Shown here: positions 63,042 to 64,000 of the stretch, piece after piece | Numbering within the stretch: the first letter of the stretch is position 1 | Layout of the letters: each line of letters opens with the position of its first letter | NCBI RefSeq assembly: GCF_014779795.1 | Contig: NZ_JACXZS010000003.1 | Span: 186,001-250,000 of the forward strand | Direction: 5' to 3' | DNA from: Microbacterium helvum | Lineage (GTDB): Bacteria; Actinomycetota; Actinomycetes; Actinomycetales; Microbacteriaceae | Length of the DNA stretch: 64,000 nt | Made by a program: the position numbers and the translations under genes | The notes under the pieces: model-generated | Told to the model about the DNA's origin: nothing | Database searches by the model: none | What the model saw: the letters and a program-made list of their open reading frames with translations, nothing else

Positions 63042-63544
63042 CGCCTGCATTATCGGTCGCGGTCGTCGTCTCGATCGGCGCTATGGCGGGCTGCTCGACG
63101 GCAGCCCCAGCGACAGGGGCAACCGCAACCCCGAAACCGGCAGTGACTGTCGGGAGCGAGGCAGAGGCCGACACCTTGCTGGCCGATTGTCTTCATGCAC
63201 GGGGGTGGGACGTCACGGTCAGCAGTGATGGCGGAGTCGAAGCAGAGTTCGCCAACGAGCAACTCGATCGTTACTTGGCAGACCAGGAGATCTGCAGCTC
63301 AGGAATCTCCCACCGCGAGTGGACCGATGCCGACTATTCGACGACGTACGACGGGCTCCTCGCCTCATTGTCATGCTTGCAGGCGCGGGGGTACCCGACA
63401 CCCGATGCGACGCCGTCGCTGCAGCGTTTCGTAGAGCAAAGGCGTTCACCGGACGACGCGATCTGGGATCCCTACTCGCAAGTCCCGCCGAGCAGCCTCG
63501 CCGAGGCGTTGTCGCTGTGCCCCGAACCCGATCCGATCTACTGA
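63038..63544 (+). CDS. lipoprotein partner, copy 2
   Basis: About 168 residues, homologous to the lipoprotein at 57138-57737. The lipobox is MAGC, and four conserved Cys, YDGLLASLSCLQARGY and WDPYS follow. No ATG or GTG is available near the 5' end. The CTG at 63038, followed by ACG, sits in the exact place of the GTG-ACG start of copy 1 and overlaps the TGA. TTG at 63029 is an alternative. The start is therefore uncertain. Confidence 0.7.
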   Translation: MTPALSVAVVVSIGAMAGCSTAAPATGATATPKPAVTVGSEAEADTLLADCLHARGWDVTVSSDGGVEAEFANEQLDRYLADQEICSSGISHREWTDADYSTTYDGLLASLSCLQARGYPTPDATPSLQRFVEQRRSPDDAIWDPYSQVPPSSLAEALSLCPEPDPIY

Positions 63545-63595
63545 CGCCGTGGCTGAACCTTGAGACGGGCACTGTGGCGGCGTGCTGATCGCCGA

Positions 63596-63634
63596 ATAGG
63601 CGCTCGTCAGTCTGCCTGATAGGCGCTCGTCCGT
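63596..63634. repeat. direct repeat ATAGGCGCTCGTC, two copies
   Basis: ATAGGCGCTCGTCAGT (63596-63611) and ATAGGCGCTCGTCCGT (63619-63634) are spaced 23 nt apart, between the second lipoprotein and the truncated DUF4143 remnant. They may be scars of an insertion or deletion. Confidence 0.6.
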
Positions 63635-63651
63635 TTGTTAGATTGCCGCTA

Positions 63652-63810
63652 CTCAAGCCGGCGATCGACGGCCGCGATGTGCGACATCTCAACTGGCTGC
63701 AGACGCAGCTGGGCGATCGGGTGGTCGACCGCGTGGTGATCAACGCCGGTCCCTACGCATATCGCCGACGCGACGGGGTGGCGGTCATCCCCCTCGCACT
63801 CCTCGGACCC
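63652..63810 (+). pseudogene. remnant of an AAA ATPase with DUF4143 C-terminus
   Basis: The frame reads LKPAIDGRDVRHLNWLQTQL, then GDRVVDRVVINAGPYAYRRR, then GVAVIPLALLGP. This is the very C-terminal end of DUF4143 ATP-binding proteins, which usually have about 400 residues. The upstream part is missing and the frame runs past the normal end without a stop, so it is a decayed relic at the right edge of the island. Confidence 0.65.
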
Positions 63811-63823
63811 GGACGCGGGCCTG

Positions 63824-64000
63824 TCACAGCACGCCGAGCGCGGTCACCGCGTCGCGTTCGGCGATCAGCTCGGCGACGGACGCGTCGATGCGGGCGCGGG
63901 CGCGCGCGTCGATGTCGAGGCCTTCGACGATCTCGTACCCGTCGCCGTGCGAGCGGACGGGGAACGAGCTCACGAGGCCTGCGGGTACGCCGTACTCGCC
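63824..64000 (-). CDS. mdh: malate dehydrogenase, C-terminal fragment
   Basis: The last 58 codons of a minus-strand gene that begins outside the window. [21 protein letters not shown] is the typical substrate-binding C-terminal strand of NAD-dependent malate dehydrogenases, followed by the closing helix [17 protein letters not shown]. It oxidises malate to oxaloacetate in the citric acid cycle. It marks core genome at the right side of the island. Confidence 0.88.
   Translation of the reverse strand, partial: GEYGVPAGLVSSFPVRSHGDGYEIVEGLDIDARARARIDASVAELIAERDAVTALGVL

Noticed and set aside
63219..63743. Minus-strand ORF of 174 codons opposite the second lipoprotein
   Set aside because: No domain, no ribosome site, and the plus-strand gene is supported by its paralogue.

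Overview
The window is GC-rich actinobacterial DNA, most likely from Microbacterium or a close relative in Microbacteriaceae. The evidence is very high third-position GC, frequent GTG starts, tightly overlapping genes, the abundant GGATGCC/GGCATCC word, and the gene content: a two-domain EcfA, a MoxR/DUF58/transglutaminase/PP2C/FHA/kinase operon, and TetR, RecQ, Tag and pirin genes. No rRNA, tRNA, CRISPR array, intact insertion sequence or prophage was seen.

Layout. 1-5.2 kb: the end of an acyl-CoA dehydrogenase, then a minus-strand ECF importer operon (EcfA, EcfT, siderophore-interacting flavoprotein, S component) behind a DtxR/IdeR-like iron box, plus a second S component. 5.3-8.4 kb: a large secreted subtilase. 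8.5-17.5 kb: pirin, small acetyltransferase, secreted GDSL hydrolase, Ski2-like helicase, SDR, DUF1697 protein and RecQ. 17.7-22.2 kb: a tandem-fused double TetR regulator divergent from a sugar MFS transporter and a GH3 glycosidase. 22.4-27.6 kb: UspA, APC permease, VOC protein and an acyl-CoA oxidase/dehydrogenase. 27.6-36.8 kb: a 20-bp-unit repeat array, zinc-ribbon protein, Tag glycosylase, VapBC-type module, alpha/beta hydrolase, GT2, an LLM-FAD oxidase fusion and a short UvrA-like ATPase.

37.0-54.1 kb is one long operon. A 2,021-residue membrane-anchored Ig/Fn3 protein is followed by MoxR, DUF58, a membrane transglutaminase-like protein whose catalytic Cys is replaced, RDD-FHA, PP2C, FHA, a Ser/Thr kinase and an FHA-HTH protein. 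It looks like cell-envelope assembly coupled to phospho-signalling. A degenerate serine recombinase and a Na+/H+ antiporter follow on the minus strand.

56.7-63.8 kb looks like an accessory island between the antiporter gene and malate dehydrogenase. A translationally coupled run encodes a small secreted two-Cys protein, a lipoprotein, an ECF sigma factor, a membrane partner protein, a secreted crystallin/I36-like protein, a peptidoglycan-binding adaptor, an ABC ATPase and an FtsX/MacB-type permease. It is followed by a second, diverged copy of the two-Cys protein plus lipoprotein pair. Both pairs share an unusual upstream motif that may be the sigma factor's promoter. This is the best candidate for an undescribed system: a sigma-controlled, exporter-linked secreted-miniprotein/lipoprotein module.

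The window also carries several families of palindromic repeats. One (about 59 bp) occurs four times between genes. Another (about 61 bp) occurs as dimers, once between genes and once in frame inside an FHA protein. Further hairpins lie in a helicase linker and between genes.
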